From assembly GCA_043747555.1 (NCBI GenBank), contig JAYTOY010000021.1, positions 1 to 47,856 on the forward strand: a stretch of 47,856 bases of DNA. Reading direction: 5' to 3'. How positions within the stretch are numbered: the first letter of the stretch is position 1; each line of letters opens with the position of its first letter. The DNA comes from JAYWDA01 sp043747555 (GTDB lineage Bacteria; Bdellovibrionota; Bdellovibrionia; Bdellovibrionales; Bdellovibrionaceae). The position numbers and the translations under genes were made by a program. Under the pieces are notes generated by a model. That model saw only the letters and a program-made list of their open reading frames with translations. It had not been told where the DNA came from and searched no databases. Positions 16,592 to 25,179 of this stretch are shown here, in pieces.

Positions 16592-17935
16592 TTATTTGGA
16601 AAGAATCTGAAGCGTCTTCCAAGCCCTTAAGTAACTGTAGGCTTGGTAAGCTTGATAATCCGATTTAAAAAGTTTTTCCCGGGAGGTTAGATTTTCATCT
16701 TTTTTATTTCCCATATCTTTCCACCAGGCCATAGCTCCGTCGTCAGCAAGCTTTTTCTTGTCGGCTTTTTTCTCGCGGTCGCCTTTTAAGTGCCCTTGAA
16801 TATCTTTTTCTCTGGGAGCTTTATTTTTAACGATAGCTTTTGAAAAGGCTTCGGGATCGACATCATCTATTTCAATATCTGGATTGATTCCTTCTGATTG
16901 AATAGAAACTCCGCTAGGTGTGTAGTATCTGGCTACTGTTAACTTAAGACCGCTTCCGTCTCCCAATCGAACAACAGATTGAACGCTGCCCTTACCAAAA
17001 GTTCTTTGTCCCATGATTAAGGCTCGCTTGTTGTCTTGCAAGGCTCCGGAAACAATCTCACTAGCGCTGGCTGAGTATTCATTCACTAAAATGATTACAG
17101 GGAAGTCAGTGTACTTACCTTTTCTTGTCGCCGAGGAGACTTCTTTATTTTTTGGATCACGGCCAATTGTGCTGACGATAACTCCGTCCTTTAAAAATAA
17201 ATCACTGACTTTAATAGCCTGATCTAATAGACCGCCCGGATTTCTACGAAGATCAATCACCAGGCCGCCTACTTTTTTGTTTTTAGCAACGTGTGTTTCA
17301 AGGGCTTTTTCTAAGTCTTTTGCGGTGTTCTCGATAAAACTTGTGATTTTTATGTACGCGTAAGTGTCGTCAAGATCGGTGTATTTCACAGATTTAATTT
17401 TAACATTCCCGCGAATGATGGCGATATCGCGGGGCTGTTCTTCACTTTCACGGACAACTCTTAGTGTAACTTTACCGCCTTTTTTCCCGCGCATCAGTTG
17501 GGAACATTCAACTAGACTTAAACTTTTTGTGCTAATCCCATTGATGGCAATAATACGATCGCCGGCTTTAACGCCCGCTTCCCATGCTGGCGTGTCTTCA
17601 ATCGGAGAAATGACGGTTAAGATATTGTTTTGCACAGAAATTTCAATGCCCAGGCCACCAAATTCCCCACTCGTCTCTGATTCAAAATCTTTAAACATTT
17701 CAGGCGGCATAAAATTGGTGTGTGGATCTAGTTCCTTTAGCATTCCCTTAATCGCACCATAAATAAGTTTTTTAGTATCAACTTCTTCAACGTAATATTG
17801 CTGAACTAAATTAAGGACCTTAGAAAAATTTTGAAGTTCACTGTACCTTTCTTCGGCATAGGCTTTAAACCCCGAGCTTAATGAGACAGCGACAAGCGCC
17901 ACAAAAATTCCTAAAACAATGGCCGTCTTTTTCAT
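16592..17935 (-). CDS. ctpA: Carboxyl-terminal processing protease, S41 family
   Basis: 447 residues. A signal or anchor (MKKTAIVLGIFVALVAVSLS) is followed by a PDZ domain (GLGIEISVQNNILTVISP; AGVKAGDRIIAINGIS). The S41 catalytic core has the serine motif NEYSASASEIVSGAL and the lysine motif GQRTFGKGSVQ. It cleaves periplasmic or membrane proteins near their C-termini; relatives control murein hydrolases. A lysine-rich C-terminal stretch (DREKKADKKKLADD) is an addition to the core. Its ATG overlaps the envC stop as ATGA, tying it to the EnvC-FtsEX system, an association seen in many proteobacteria. Confidence 0.95.
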   Translation of the reverse strand: MKKTAIVLGIFVALVAVSLSSGFKAYAEERYSELQNFSKVLNLVQQYYVEEVDTKKLIYGAIKGMLKELDPHTNFMPPEMFKDFESETSGEFGGLGIEISVQNNILTVISPIEDTPAWEAGVKAGDRIIAINGISTKSLSLVECSQLMRGKKGGKVTLRVVRESEEQPRDIAIIRGNVKIKSVKYTDLDDTYAYIKITSFIENTAKDLEKALETHVAKNKKVGGLVIDLRRNPGGLLDQAIKVSDLFLKDGVIVSTIGRDPKNKEVSSATRKGKYTDFPVIILVNEYSASASEIVSGALQDNKRALIMGQRTFGKGSVQSVVRLGDGSGLKLTVARYYTPSGVSIQSEGINPDIEIDDVDPEAFSKAIVKNKAPREKDIQGHLKGDREKKADKKKLADDGAMAWWKDMGNKKDENLTSREKLFKSDYQAYQAYSYLRAWKTLQILSK

Positions 17936-19068
17936 AAAGATCCCTTCTTAATCCATTCCATCGGATCCTGCGGTTCCGAGAAATGTCGTACTTCAAAATA
18001 AACTCCTGCTTCGTTGTAAAACTTAGAGGCTCCAGTTTTTGCGAGCTTGTCATACTTACTGACGAATTGCCCTTCATGCACATCAATATCTGAAAGGGTC
18101 GAATAAACGGTGTAGTAGTGATCTCCATGATCAACAATCAGCGTGCTACCAAAACCGCCCATTTCGCCGACAAAGGCCACTTTTCCATCGAACACCGCTT
18201 GAATAGGCTGCGAATTTTTCGTTTGGATAAAAATTCCTTTGTGATTCTTATAATAGTTCGCACGCGAAGCTTGTACAATTCCGAAGCGTTGTTTCAGTAA
18301 ACCTTTTGTGGGACCGTCCAGATTTCCCTTACCTTCTAAGAAGGAAGCTTGGGTTAAACTATCCAAAAGGCCAGTGTCTTCTAATTTTTGTGCTAATTGC
18401 GTGTCTCTTAGGTTTTTTAATTTTTCCAAGATACGGACTTTTTTCGATTTAATTTCATTCAATGCTGTTTTTCTGAAAGACTGCTCACTTATAAAGTCTT
18501 TTTCTCTGATGGCCAAATCTTTGGTTACTTTATTTAATCTTTCAAGCCTGGCTTGAAGTTTCACCTGACTTTTCTGGAATAAAACTTTCTGTGCAAAATA
18601 TTGTTGGATCTTTCTTTTTTCATGGCCTGTCATTCTTGTAAAAATATAAAGATTTAAATCAGCTTCAGCCGGCCCTTCGCTGCCAGATAACAGATTTAGC
18701 CACCCGAATCCCTTAGCCTGTTGGAGCAGTCGAATATGACTGATCAGTTCGCGGCCTTTTCCTTGCAAGTTTGTTTGAAGCTCTTCAATTTGGTCTTTAA
18801 GGTCTGAAATAGAAACTTCCAGCAGCTGTCGTTCGTTTTCCAGGCTGGATTTTTCTTTTGAAATCTTTTTAATACGCTGATTAATCACAAAAAGATTTGA
18901 AAGAATTTGCCGCTGCTTTTTTTCGGTTTCGTTGATCAGATTTTTATGCTGCTCAAGCTTAACTTCTAATTGCTGAGCAGATTTTTGATTGATTTCTGCC
19001 TTTGCCCACGGACTTACGCAGACACTTATGAAAAGGCAGCATGAAATTAATGTTGAAATGCGAAACAT
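17932..19068 (-). CDS. envC: EnvC-like murein hydrolase activator (degenerate LytM domain)
   Basis: 378 residues. A signal peptide (LISCCLFISVCVSPWAKA) is followed by a long coiled coil (about 30-240) and a C-terminal M23/LytM fold. The LytM metal-binding residues are not intact: the HxxxD site reads HKGIF, the YAHLS histidine is replaced (VYSTLSD), and the HLHFE site reads VYFEV. That loss is typical of EnvC, which activates amidases instead of cutting murein itself. It works in the periplasm under control of FtsEX. Its start overlaps the ftsX stop as TAATG and its stop overlaps ctpA as ATGA. Confidence 0.92.
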   Translation of the reverse strand: MFRISTLISCCLFISVCVSPWAKAEINQKSAQQLEVKLEQHKNLINETEKKQRQILSNLFVINQRIKKISKEKSSLENERQLLEVSISDLKDQIEELQTNLQGKGRELISHIRLLQQAKGFGWLNLLSGSEGPAEADLNLYIFTRMTGHEKRKIQQYFAQKVLFQKSQVKLQARLERLNKVTKDLAIREKDFISEQSFRKTALNEIKSKKVRILEKLKNLRDTQLAQKLEDTGLLDSLTQASFLEGKGNLDGPTKGLLKQRFGIVQASRANYYKNHKGIFIQTKNSQPIQAVFDGKVAFVGEMGGFGSTLIVDHGDHYYTVYSTLSDIDVHEGQFVSKYDKLAKTGASKFYNEAGVYFEVRHFSEPQDPMEWIKKGSL

Positions 19069-19955
19069 TAATTCCTCTCAGCCGCGGCCCAGCCACTATT
19101 AATTTCACGCACGCAAAGATAGGAGGCAAAAATTCCAAGCCCTGTGGAAAACAAGATAAATGCGATGCCTTCAGTTGGATTGAACGACTGAATTCGTTGG
19201 GCCATGCTGGCCAGCAGTTCACTATTTGCCATAAAAGCTTTTATATTTTCCATAACTGCTAACGTAATTCCAAGCGCAACACTGCCTGTGGCAAAACCCA
19301 ACAGCGTGCCCTTAATCACGAAAGGCTTTCGAATGGACCAAGATGTCGCGCCGACAAGTTCATACACTTCAATTTCGGGACGCTTCGAATTCACCCAGGC
19401 CCGAACGGCATTGGAAAACACGAAAACACTTGAGCAAATTAGGATAAGTGCAATCAACCAGAAAGCCTGCCGGATAAAACTAAAAAACTTTCCAAATTTT
19501 TCGACCCATAATTGGCCGTAGGAAACTTGATCGACATTGGGTTGAACTTTAATCAGGCTTGCAACGTTAGTAAAAATTTGCAAGGGATCAGCCAAAGTAT
19601 TTTTTAAATCAAAAATAATTTGTAAGGTGAATGGCACTAGCGCTTGTACTTCTTTTTCATTTTCCACCTGTGGAAATAGACTGCCCATTTGATTTTTAAA
19701 ATGAGCAAAGTTTTCTTCGGCGGTGATTTGCTTGACCTCTTGAACGGATGGCTGGGTCTTGATAAATGCAATCAGGCTTTGAAGCGCGGTGGCATCAGTT
19801 TCATCTTTAAGATAAACCGTCATCTGTAAATCTTTTCCCCATTCCATGAGAAAACTATTGAAGTTTTTTAATCCTAAAAAAAGTGTGGCGGTCATTATGT
19901 AACACGCACACAAAACCATTGAAGTTAATACTGTCAGTGAACGATTAGGTCCCAT
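19068..19955 (-). CDS. ftsX: Cell division protein FtsX
   Basis: About 295 residues from the ATG at 19953-19955 (MGPNRS), which has GGGGAG about 10 bases upstream and overlaps ftsE by 11 bases. An upstream ATG at 19985 would add 10 residues. The topology is that of FtsX: a first transmembrane segment (LTSMVLCACYIMTATLFLGL), a ~130-residue periplasmic domain that contacts EnvC, then three membrane segments (FWLIALILICSSVFVFSNAV; GTLLGFATGSVALGITLAVM; AFILFSTGLGIFASYLCV). It forms a complex with FtsE that couples ATP hydrolysis to activation of cell-wall amidases during division. Confidence 0.94.
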   Translation of the reverse strand: MGPNRSLTVLTSMVLCACYIMTATLFLGLKNFNSFLMEWGKDLQMTVYLKDETDATALQSLIAFIKTQPSVQEVKQITAEENFAHFKNQMGSLFPQVENEKEVQALVPFTLQIIFDLKNTLADPLQIFTNVASLIKVQPNVDQVSYGQLWVEKFGKFFSFIRQAFWLIALILICSSVFVFSNAVRAWVNSKRPEIEVYELVGATSWSIRKPFVIKGTLLGFATGSVALGITLAVMENIKAFMANSELLASMAQRIQSFNPTEGIAFILFSTGLGIFASYLCVREINSGWAAAERN

Positions 19956-20607
19956 GGGATATAATCTCCCCATCGGTAATTTCAACTGTTCGTTTATTAC
20001 GGCGCTTCACCATTTCGTGATCGTGGGTCGCAATAAAAACTGTTGTCCCTTGCGCACTGACACGCTCAAACAGATCGATGATTTCTTCAGTTAATCGCGG
20101 GTCTAAATTTCCGGTTGGCTCATCGGCAATCAAAATCCCTGGCTGATGAATGATCGCTCGTGCGATGGCGGTTCGTTGTTGCTCGCCCCCGGATAATAAA
20201 TCAGGGCGGCGGTCGGCGTGATTTAAAAGCCCCACTTGATCCAAAACTTCTTGGACCCGTTTTTTTAAATTTTGTGGGCGATCACCCCGAAGTTGTAACG
20301 GAAGCGCTACGTTGTCGAAAACAGTTCGATCCTTTAAAAGTTTAAAATCTTGAAAGACCACACCAATGCGGCGCCTGAAGTACGGCAGATCCTTATTTTT
20401 TAACTGATTCAGATCCAGACCTGCAACATGTAAATTTCCCGACGACGGCAGATCAAAAGCGGAAATTAATTTGAACAGGCTTGTCTTGCCAGCGCCACTG
20501 GGGCCGGTCAGAAAAACGAATTCACCTTTTTCAATTTGCAGATCGATATTTTTAAGTGCGTGCACGGGCCCAGTATAAGTTTTGTAAACGTGTGAGAAAT
20601 TGATCAT
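19945..20607 (-). CDS. ftsE: Cell division ATP-binding protein FtsE
   Basis: 220 residues. It is a complete small ABC ATPase: Walker A GPSGAGKT (35-42), signature LLSGGEQQRTAIARA, Walker B ILIADEPTGNLD, and switch histidine FIATHDHEM. The N-terminus MINFSHVYKTY is the usual FtsE start. The start codon directly abuts AAAAGG with no spacer, and a 6-bp hairpin (20604-20609 with 20620-20625) would cover it, so initiation may be weak or controlled. It is the first gene of ftsE-ftsX-envC-ctpA. Confidence 0.96.
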   Translation of the reverse strand: MINFSHVYKTYTGPVHALKNIDLQIEKGEFVFLTGPSGAGKTSLFKLISAFDLPSSGNLHVAGLDLNQLKNKDLPYFRRRIGVVFQDFKLLKDRTVFDNVALPLQLRGDRPQNLKKRVQEVLDQVGLLNHADRRPDLLSGGEQQRTAIARAIIHQPGILIADEPTGNLDPRLTEEIIDLFERVSAQGTTVFIATHDHEMVKRRNKRTVEITDGEIISHGT

Positions 20608-20663
20608 CCTTTTATTGTAGGATGAGGGGGCGACCCGTGACTACTCGACCTGGAACTAAGTCT

Positions 20664-20921
20664 TTAAATAAATTCGCCGGAAAGCAGGCGCTCTACGACC
20701 AAAGTATGTTGGTTGCGCAAGGCCGATTGAATTACTTCAGCTTGTTCACGGGGAATGGGCTCTTTTAGGATTTCAACATAAGGCGTTTTAATGGTAGTTA
20801 GCACGGCGCCCTGACGAAAAACTCGACTGACCAAGTAAGGATTCTGAAATCCCCAGTCCTCGGTTTGGATATGATACTTTTGACCTTTAAAGTTAACGTC
20901 AGAATTAAAGCCTTTTTGCAT
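20664..20921 (-). CDS. Small conserved hypothetical protein
   Basis: About 85 residues. Segments such as YHIQTEDWGFQNPYLVSRVF and AVLTTIKTPYVEIL recall short hypothetical proteins I have seen in myxobacteria and other former deltaproteobacteria; no function is known to me. It has no signal peptide or membrane segment. The start is either ATG (20919-20921) or a TTG two codons earlier; neither has a clear ribosome site. It precedes ftsE on the same strand with 56 bases between, so the two could share a transcript. Confidence 0.75.
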   Translation of the reverse strand: MQKGFNSDVNFKGQKYHIQTEDWGFQNPYLVSRVFRQGAVLTTIKTPYVEILKEPIPREQAEVIQSALRNQHTLVVERLLSGEFI

Positions 20922-21001
20922 GGACAAGAAATTATCATCACAAGGCGGCGGCCGGCAAGATTGCAGTTTGACTTTCTATTGATGCAAAGAGAGAAAGCAG
21001 T

Positions 21002-21430
21002 ATGTTAAAAGAATTTAAAGCCTTCATTATGCGCGGAAATGTCCTGGACCTAGCTGTCGGAATTATTATTGGCGCAGCGTTCACAAAAATTGTGACTTCT
21101 TTTGTGGCGGACTTGCTAACACCGGTTCTTTCTTTGGCTTTGGGAAATATGGACTTTTCCAATTTCTTTATTGCGATGAATGGACAGAAGTACGAAACCT
21201 TGGCTGAAGCTAAAAAAGCTGGTGCCGCGACTGTGAATTTTGGTCTTTTCGCCAATGCTGTTTTAGATTTTTTGATTATTGGCTTTATTGTTTTTCTGCT
21301 GATTCGAGCTATTCAGAAAACAAAGCGCGAGGCGGCGCCCCTGCCGGCTTCGACCAAAGAATGCACCTTTTGTAAAACAGCGATTGCCGTGGCGGCAACC
21401 CGATGTCCGGCCTGCACAAGTTCACTTTAA
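21002..21430 (+). CDS. mscL: Large-conductance mechanosensitive channel MscL with C-terminal zinc ribbon
   Basis: 142 residues. The N-terminus MLKEFKAFIMRGNVLDLAVG and the first helix IIIGAAFTKIVTSFVADLLTP are classic MscL. The periplasmic loop is followed by the second helix (VLDFLIIGFIVFLLIRAI). The C-terminus ends in a putative zinc ribbon with C121, C124, C135 and C138 (CTFCK...RCPAC) instead of the usual plain helix bundle. It opens under membrane tension to release solutes and prevent lysis on osmotic downshift. The gene ends two bases from the convergent membrane-protein gene. Confidence 0.97.
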   Translation: MLKEFKAFIMRGNVLDLAVGIIIGAAFTKIVTSFVADLLTPVLSLALGNMDFSNFFIAMNGQKYETLAEAKKAGAATVNFGLFANAVLDFLIIGFIVFLLIRAIQKTKREAAPLPASTKECTFCKTAIAVAATRCPACTSSL

Positions 21431-21432
21431 TT

Positions 21433-21879
21433 TTATTTTGAATTCGGTTTTTTGATTTTTTGTAGGGCCCACTTAGAGCTTGCTGCTAATAATAGCATGG
21501 GTGCTGAAATCGAAAAGCATATCAGCCAAAGCCCCGTGGACACTTGAACTGTCCCCTTCATGTTTTTGATTAGGATCCCAAAGTCGTTATTTGAAAAGAA
21601 CGATAGGCACATAATAGCTATCAATAAAAAGATGACACCCGACGGTAAGGCGAGGGAAGCCAAAAATAACTGGCGTAACCCCTGCTTCCAATTTGGCGCT
21701 AGTATCGAAATTAAAAGTGGCGCGAATAAGCAGGCAAAGAAACAGACGTCCATAGCATTATCAAAAAAACTGCCAGTTCCTTTTAAAAACAAGCCAGTGA
21801 AATAAACAAAGCTTAAAATCCAAGTAAGAATAAGTATGCTTTGACTGCCGCGATTGTTTAGAAATTGATTTAGTTTCAT
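21433..21879 (-). CDS. Small integral membrane protein, unknown function
   Basis: 148 residues with four predicted membrane helices (ILILTWILSFVYFTGLFL; AMDVCFFACLFAPLLISILA; LFLASLALPSGVIFLLIAIM; GLWLICFSISAPMLLLAA). The final KKIKKPNSK is a basic tail. No motif or family is recognised. It is convergent with mscL, with two bases between stop codons, so the two messages must overlap. Confidence 0.7.
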   Translation of the reverse strand: MKLNQFLNNRGSQSILILTWILSFVYFTGLFLKGTGSFFDNAMDVCFFACLFAPLLISILAPNWKQGLRQLFLASLALPSGVIFLLIAIMCLSFFSNNDFGILIKNMKGTVQVSTGLWLICFSISAPMLLLAASSKWALQKIKKPNSK

Positions 21880-21943
21880 CTTCTTATATTAGGTTCAGGC
21901 TTCTCTTTTCACAAGCAGCGGAGACTTTTCACGAGTTACTTGC

Positions 21944-21960
21944 CTCATAAAAAGACAATC
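21944..21960 (+). repeat. 17-bp direct repeat, left copy
   Basis: CTCATAAAAAGACAATC. An identical copy in the same orientation lies at 23551-23567. Together they bracket a 1.6-kb segment whose only gene is the HNH protein. A chance exact 17-base match over this distance is very unlikely. Confidence 0.85.
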
Positions 21961-22044
21961 CGCTAAGAATAGTTAATAGGTGTGCTAAGAAAACCAACTT
22001 TCCTGGTGTGCCTCAAGAATTAGGAAATGAGTAAGGTTCTGGCG

Positions 22045-23124
22045 CTAGTGAGAATTATAATGGTGATGCAATCCCAACTGCCGTGCAGCCAAGAGATTAT
22101 GCGTCCGACAAAGCAGTCGAAGATTTTCCAACGAAGTTTCCCCACCCCAAGTTACAGGGGTTATATGATCAATCTGAAATTGAAACTTGGATCCGCAGCG
22201 AATTTCATCAGGGCTTTGATATTGGCAACACCCGTCTGCCTCTGCATAGAGTTTCCTTATAAGATGAACTGAAATATGAGGGCGGCGTATTTTAGAAGCG
22301 GAAGCAAGCGCGCTTTCCAATTGTAAATCTTTGGGCTCCGTAGCGGAGCCCGCTTTCGGGATATTTATCGACTCGGAATCAGTTTTTGGTTTGCTATTAA
22401 ACCCAGAGCCTGACTGACTTTGGAAATTGTTAGAATTGTTAGTCTGAACTGAGCTCGCAGGTTTACCAAGTTTAGACTGATTAAGTTTTTTGGCCATCAC
22501 AGAAATCACTTCAGCCCATGAACCGGTATGAGCAATATGGGAAAGCAGACTTTTTGCCTTTTTAAGCTCTTCGAATTCCTCTTTCGTAAAAGTGATTTCA
22601 AGGCGAACTGATTCGTCCTTCTGAGGCCGAACGATCTCCTGGCTCTTCAAAGGCAAATCAAATTCTTGAGCTAACAGCTGCTTAGTTGCAAAGCCATTGC
22701 AAGTCTCAAGTTTTTCTAAAATCTCATGTGTTCTGGTTTCAGAAACACTTCCACCCTTTTTAGCTTCTGAAGCCAGACACTTTTGCAGTTGGCAAGCTTG
22801 CGATAAGTTTAAAGCTCCTGATTTAAGGCGATCTGCAACTTCAGGTACTTTTTTTAAAAGTTTCGCGGCGTCGATTCGGCGAAGTGCCGACGGCTCGGAA
22901 TAACCATATTTTTTGATCATCATTGTGTACATACTATCAAAACCCAGATCCGCATAAAGCTTACGTTCCATAATTTCTGAAATATGAGTTAAAACTAAGT
23001 GCATTATTTTTCGCTCGGTTTGAACCAAGTTTTCAGTTCTTAAAAGCAGATCCTTGTTTGAAATATTTTTCAAGTTCAAGTCTGAATTCCAATCTGAATT
23101 TATCGCAAATGATGTTGCTTGCAT
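22045..23124 (-). CDS. HNH endonuclease-domain protein
   Basis: 359 residues. The N-terminal ~200 residues are helical and DUF222-like in style (NLVQTERKIMHLVLTHI; KYGYSEPSALRRIDAAKLL; LKSGALNLSQACQLQ). A Ser/Asn-rich low-complexity linker follows (about 215-275). The C-terminus is an HNH nuclease: DGCCQYQ, then IDHITPVTWGGETSLENL, then LLCRTHN, which supplies the His-Asn-His metal site. I associate this layout with a family present in several copies in Bdellovibrio genomes. The ATG has AAGGAG ahead of it. The gene stands alone in a segment bounded by 17-bp direct repeats, suggesting a mobile or formerly mobile unit; restriction or homing roles are possible but not shown. Confidence 0.88.
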   Translation of the reverse strand: MQATSFAINSDWNSDLNLKNISNKDLLLRTENLVQTERKIMHLVLTHISEIMERKLYADLGFDSMYTMMIKKYGYSEPSALRRIDAAKLLKKVPEVADRLKSGALNLSQACQLQKCLASEAKKGGSVSETRTHEILEKLETCNGFATKQLLAQEFDLPLKSQEIVRPQKDESVRLEITFTKEEFEELKKAKSLLSHIAHTGSWAEVISVMAKKLNQSKLGKPASSVQTNNSNNFQSQSGSGFNSKPKTDSESINIPKAGSATEPKDLQLESALASASKIRRPHISVHLIRKLYAEADGCCQYQSPDEIRCGSKFQFQIDHITPVTWGGETSLENLRLLCRTHNLLAARQLGLHHHYNSH

Positions 23125-23640
23125 CCTATTCTCCTTTTTGGAAACTTGCAGGACGGTATCATGGATTTTAAGGTCTTAATTTCAGGTTTTTAATAATACA
23201 ATTTGCATTTGAGACGGTTGGAAATTTGCTAGTTAAAAAGGTCGCAAATGCCCCCTGGTAAGTAAATAAAAATTAGACGAGGTTGGGTTCAAATATTTTA
23301 TTATCTTTAAACAGAATACTAATTAGAGATGCAAAAACTCTTCGCAAGAAAATAATTTAAAAAGTTTGTAAATAACGCAGGAAATAACCGTAGCGGAGCC
23401 TTGAAAATTATCGCATAAGAAATTCAATTTTCGAAAGAGATTTTAATCCTCCGACGATTGAAAAAATTAATAGCCCGCTAATATTAAAATCCGATCAAAG
23501 TCGAGCCGGCAGACAAACTTATATTGTAAGCGTGACCGAAGGTCCTGTGTCTCATAAAAAGACAATCAAATTTTATCTTCTTAAAGGATAATAATGGGTA
23601 TCAGATTTGCACCGAAATGATGCATCAGGGGAGATATCAA
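23125..23640. other. 516-base gene-free, AT-rich spacer
   Basis: No open frame with a ribosome site was seen. It contains the right copy of the 17-bp repeat and a 13-bp CCGTAGCGGAGCC (23388-23400) that also occurs inside the HNH gene (22338-22350). It also has a loose inverted repeat GATTTTAAT/ATTAAAATC around 23440-23490. The HNH promoter must lie near 23130-23300; no strong -35/-10 pair stands out. Confidence 0.6.
23551..23567 (+). repeat. 17-bp direct repeat, right copy
   Basis: Identical to 21944-21960 in sequence and orientation; flanking bases differ on both sides, so the match is exactly 17 bases. The distance from start to start is 1,607 bases. Confidence 0.85.
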
Positions 23641-25077
23641 ATGAGCGTGAATAAGAACACCAACATTAAGACAGTCGTTCGATTTGTTTACATCTTAGTC
23701 ATCGCATTGACACTGGTTTACGCTACAGCTTATGCAGAACCCGCTGCGCCTGCAAATAAGCCCGCAGGAAATTCAACAGCTCCTGCCCCAGGTTATCAAA
23801 TCCTCCCGCCGGGCGGCTATCCAATCTACACGGAAAGTCCGGAGCAAAGATGCAGCAAACTCAAAGACGAGCTCAAGACTGTCAGGAAAAAAGTTTCTGA
23901 AACTTGTGGCGAACCTAAAGAGTGCGCTAGAAAAATGAAAGCTTGTTTGGGCGCCCCTCAAACTTCGCAAGATGCGGCTGCCATTATGGCTCAAATTTTT
24001 GGCAAGTCTACCTCAGAGGTCCGTCAGAATTGCACTGATACGCCTTCAAGTTATGAATCGAAACGAAAGAGCTATCAGGATAAAATTGAATCTCTGGGGA
24101 AAGAAATTCGAAGTTTAGAAAAAGATGACGCTGATATTGATGAAAGATATCAAGAAAAAGTTGTTAAACTTCAAGAGGCTTTCGCCAAAGAGCAAAAAGA
24201 TTTAGAAACTTTGCAAGAGGAAATTGACAGCAAAAATATGGAAGAGGAAAAAAATGCCCTGGATGAAGATCAAAAGGCAGCAGCGAATCTTTCAAAGCTT
24301 ATGGAAGCAAAAATGCAGCTAAGGAATGAACTTAGCACTGCTACAGTGAAAGCCCAAAGCGCCATGATTGAAGCCAGCGAAGAAATTTCAAGAGGCGATT
24401 GTATTGCCCAAGTTAAGAAATTTAAAAAGGAAATGAAATCTGGTGAATCAACAAGAGCTAGCTCCGCTGGGGATTTGATAGGTAGCGGGAATAGTTTAAG
24501 AAAACAGCTTGAGACCCGGTTTAATGCTTGTATGGAAATCATGACATTGCGCCGAAAGGAAATTGGTCGTGAACTATCTGAGAAGGTTGCCGCTATTTCT
24601 TTTAAGATGGATGAAAACGCGCAGCAAATTCAGCAACTTGAAGATTATAATAAAAAGTCTGCCGAACAGCGTGAAAAACGCGCTCAGTTAATGGTGGATA
24701 AAAAACAGAAGGCGATCAAAGCATCTGTGCAAAAGACTCAGCAAATTCAAGGTCAGTTAGCCCAAGAAGGCGAACTAGCAAAAAAGAAACATGCATCCGT
24801 CCAAAAAGCTCAAGGAGAAGTAAACCAATTCCGGAATAAGGCTAATACTGACTTAATTAGCCTAGGTATTATGGATCCGGCCAAAGGCTCTAGCAGTGAC
24901 ACCGACACAAATAAGGATGTCGCTGCAGCATATGAACTTGGAACGCTTGAAAACGAGTATACCAAAACCGCGGAATGTTGCGCTGGCGAAAAAGCGGGGG
25001 CGGATCCTCTATGTGGCGGAGTGACGAAAGGCCTTAAACCAAAAGGGACCTACAAAAAAACAGGCGGCAATGAATAG
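23641..25077 (+). CDS. Large exported coiled-coil protein
   Basis: 478 residues from the ATG at 23641, which has GGGGAG about 9 bases upstream; a frame starting at 23617 would add eight residues. The signal peptide (FVYILVIALTLVYATAYA) is followed by a Pro/Ala-rich segment. A cysteine-containing stretch comes next (RCSKLKDELK...TCGEPKECARKMKACLG). A long, highly charged coiled coil covers about 130-400, and there is a short cysteine-rich end (AECCAGEKAGADPLCGG). It probably functions in the periplasm or at the cell surface as a rod-like structural or binding protein. No family is recognised. It lies alone between the HNH segment and mrcA. Confidence 0.8.
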   Translation: MSVNKNTNIKTVVRFVYILVIALTLVYATAYAEPAAPANKPAGNSTAPAPGYQILPPGGYPIYTESPEQRCSKLKDELKTVRKKVSETCGEPKECARKMKACLGAPQTSQDAAAIMAQIFGKSTSEVRQNCTDTPSSYESKRKSYQDKIESLGKEIRSLEKDDADIDERYQEKVVKLQEAFAKEQKDLETLQEEIDSKNMEEEKNALDEDQKAAANLSKLMEAKMQLRNELSTATVKAQSAMIEASEEISRGDCIAQVKKFKKEMKSGESTRASSAGDLIGSGNSLRKQLETRFNACMEIMTLRRKEIGRELSEKVAAISFKMDENAQQIQQLEDYNKKSAEQREKRAQLMVDKKQKAIKASVQKTQQIQGQLAQEGELAKKKHASVQKAQGEVNQFRNKANTDLISLGIMDPAKGSSSDTDTNKDVAAAYELGTLENEYTKTAECCAGEKAGADPLCGGVTKGLKPKGTYKKTGGNE

Positions 25078-25179
25078 TCAGCTGCACCCTAGCCAAAGGC
25101 CCAAAGACAGACCGTCCCATCGGCCTAGCCTTCACTCTTCAATCGTGACCTAAATCCCTAGATTTGTTACCCTACTGGA

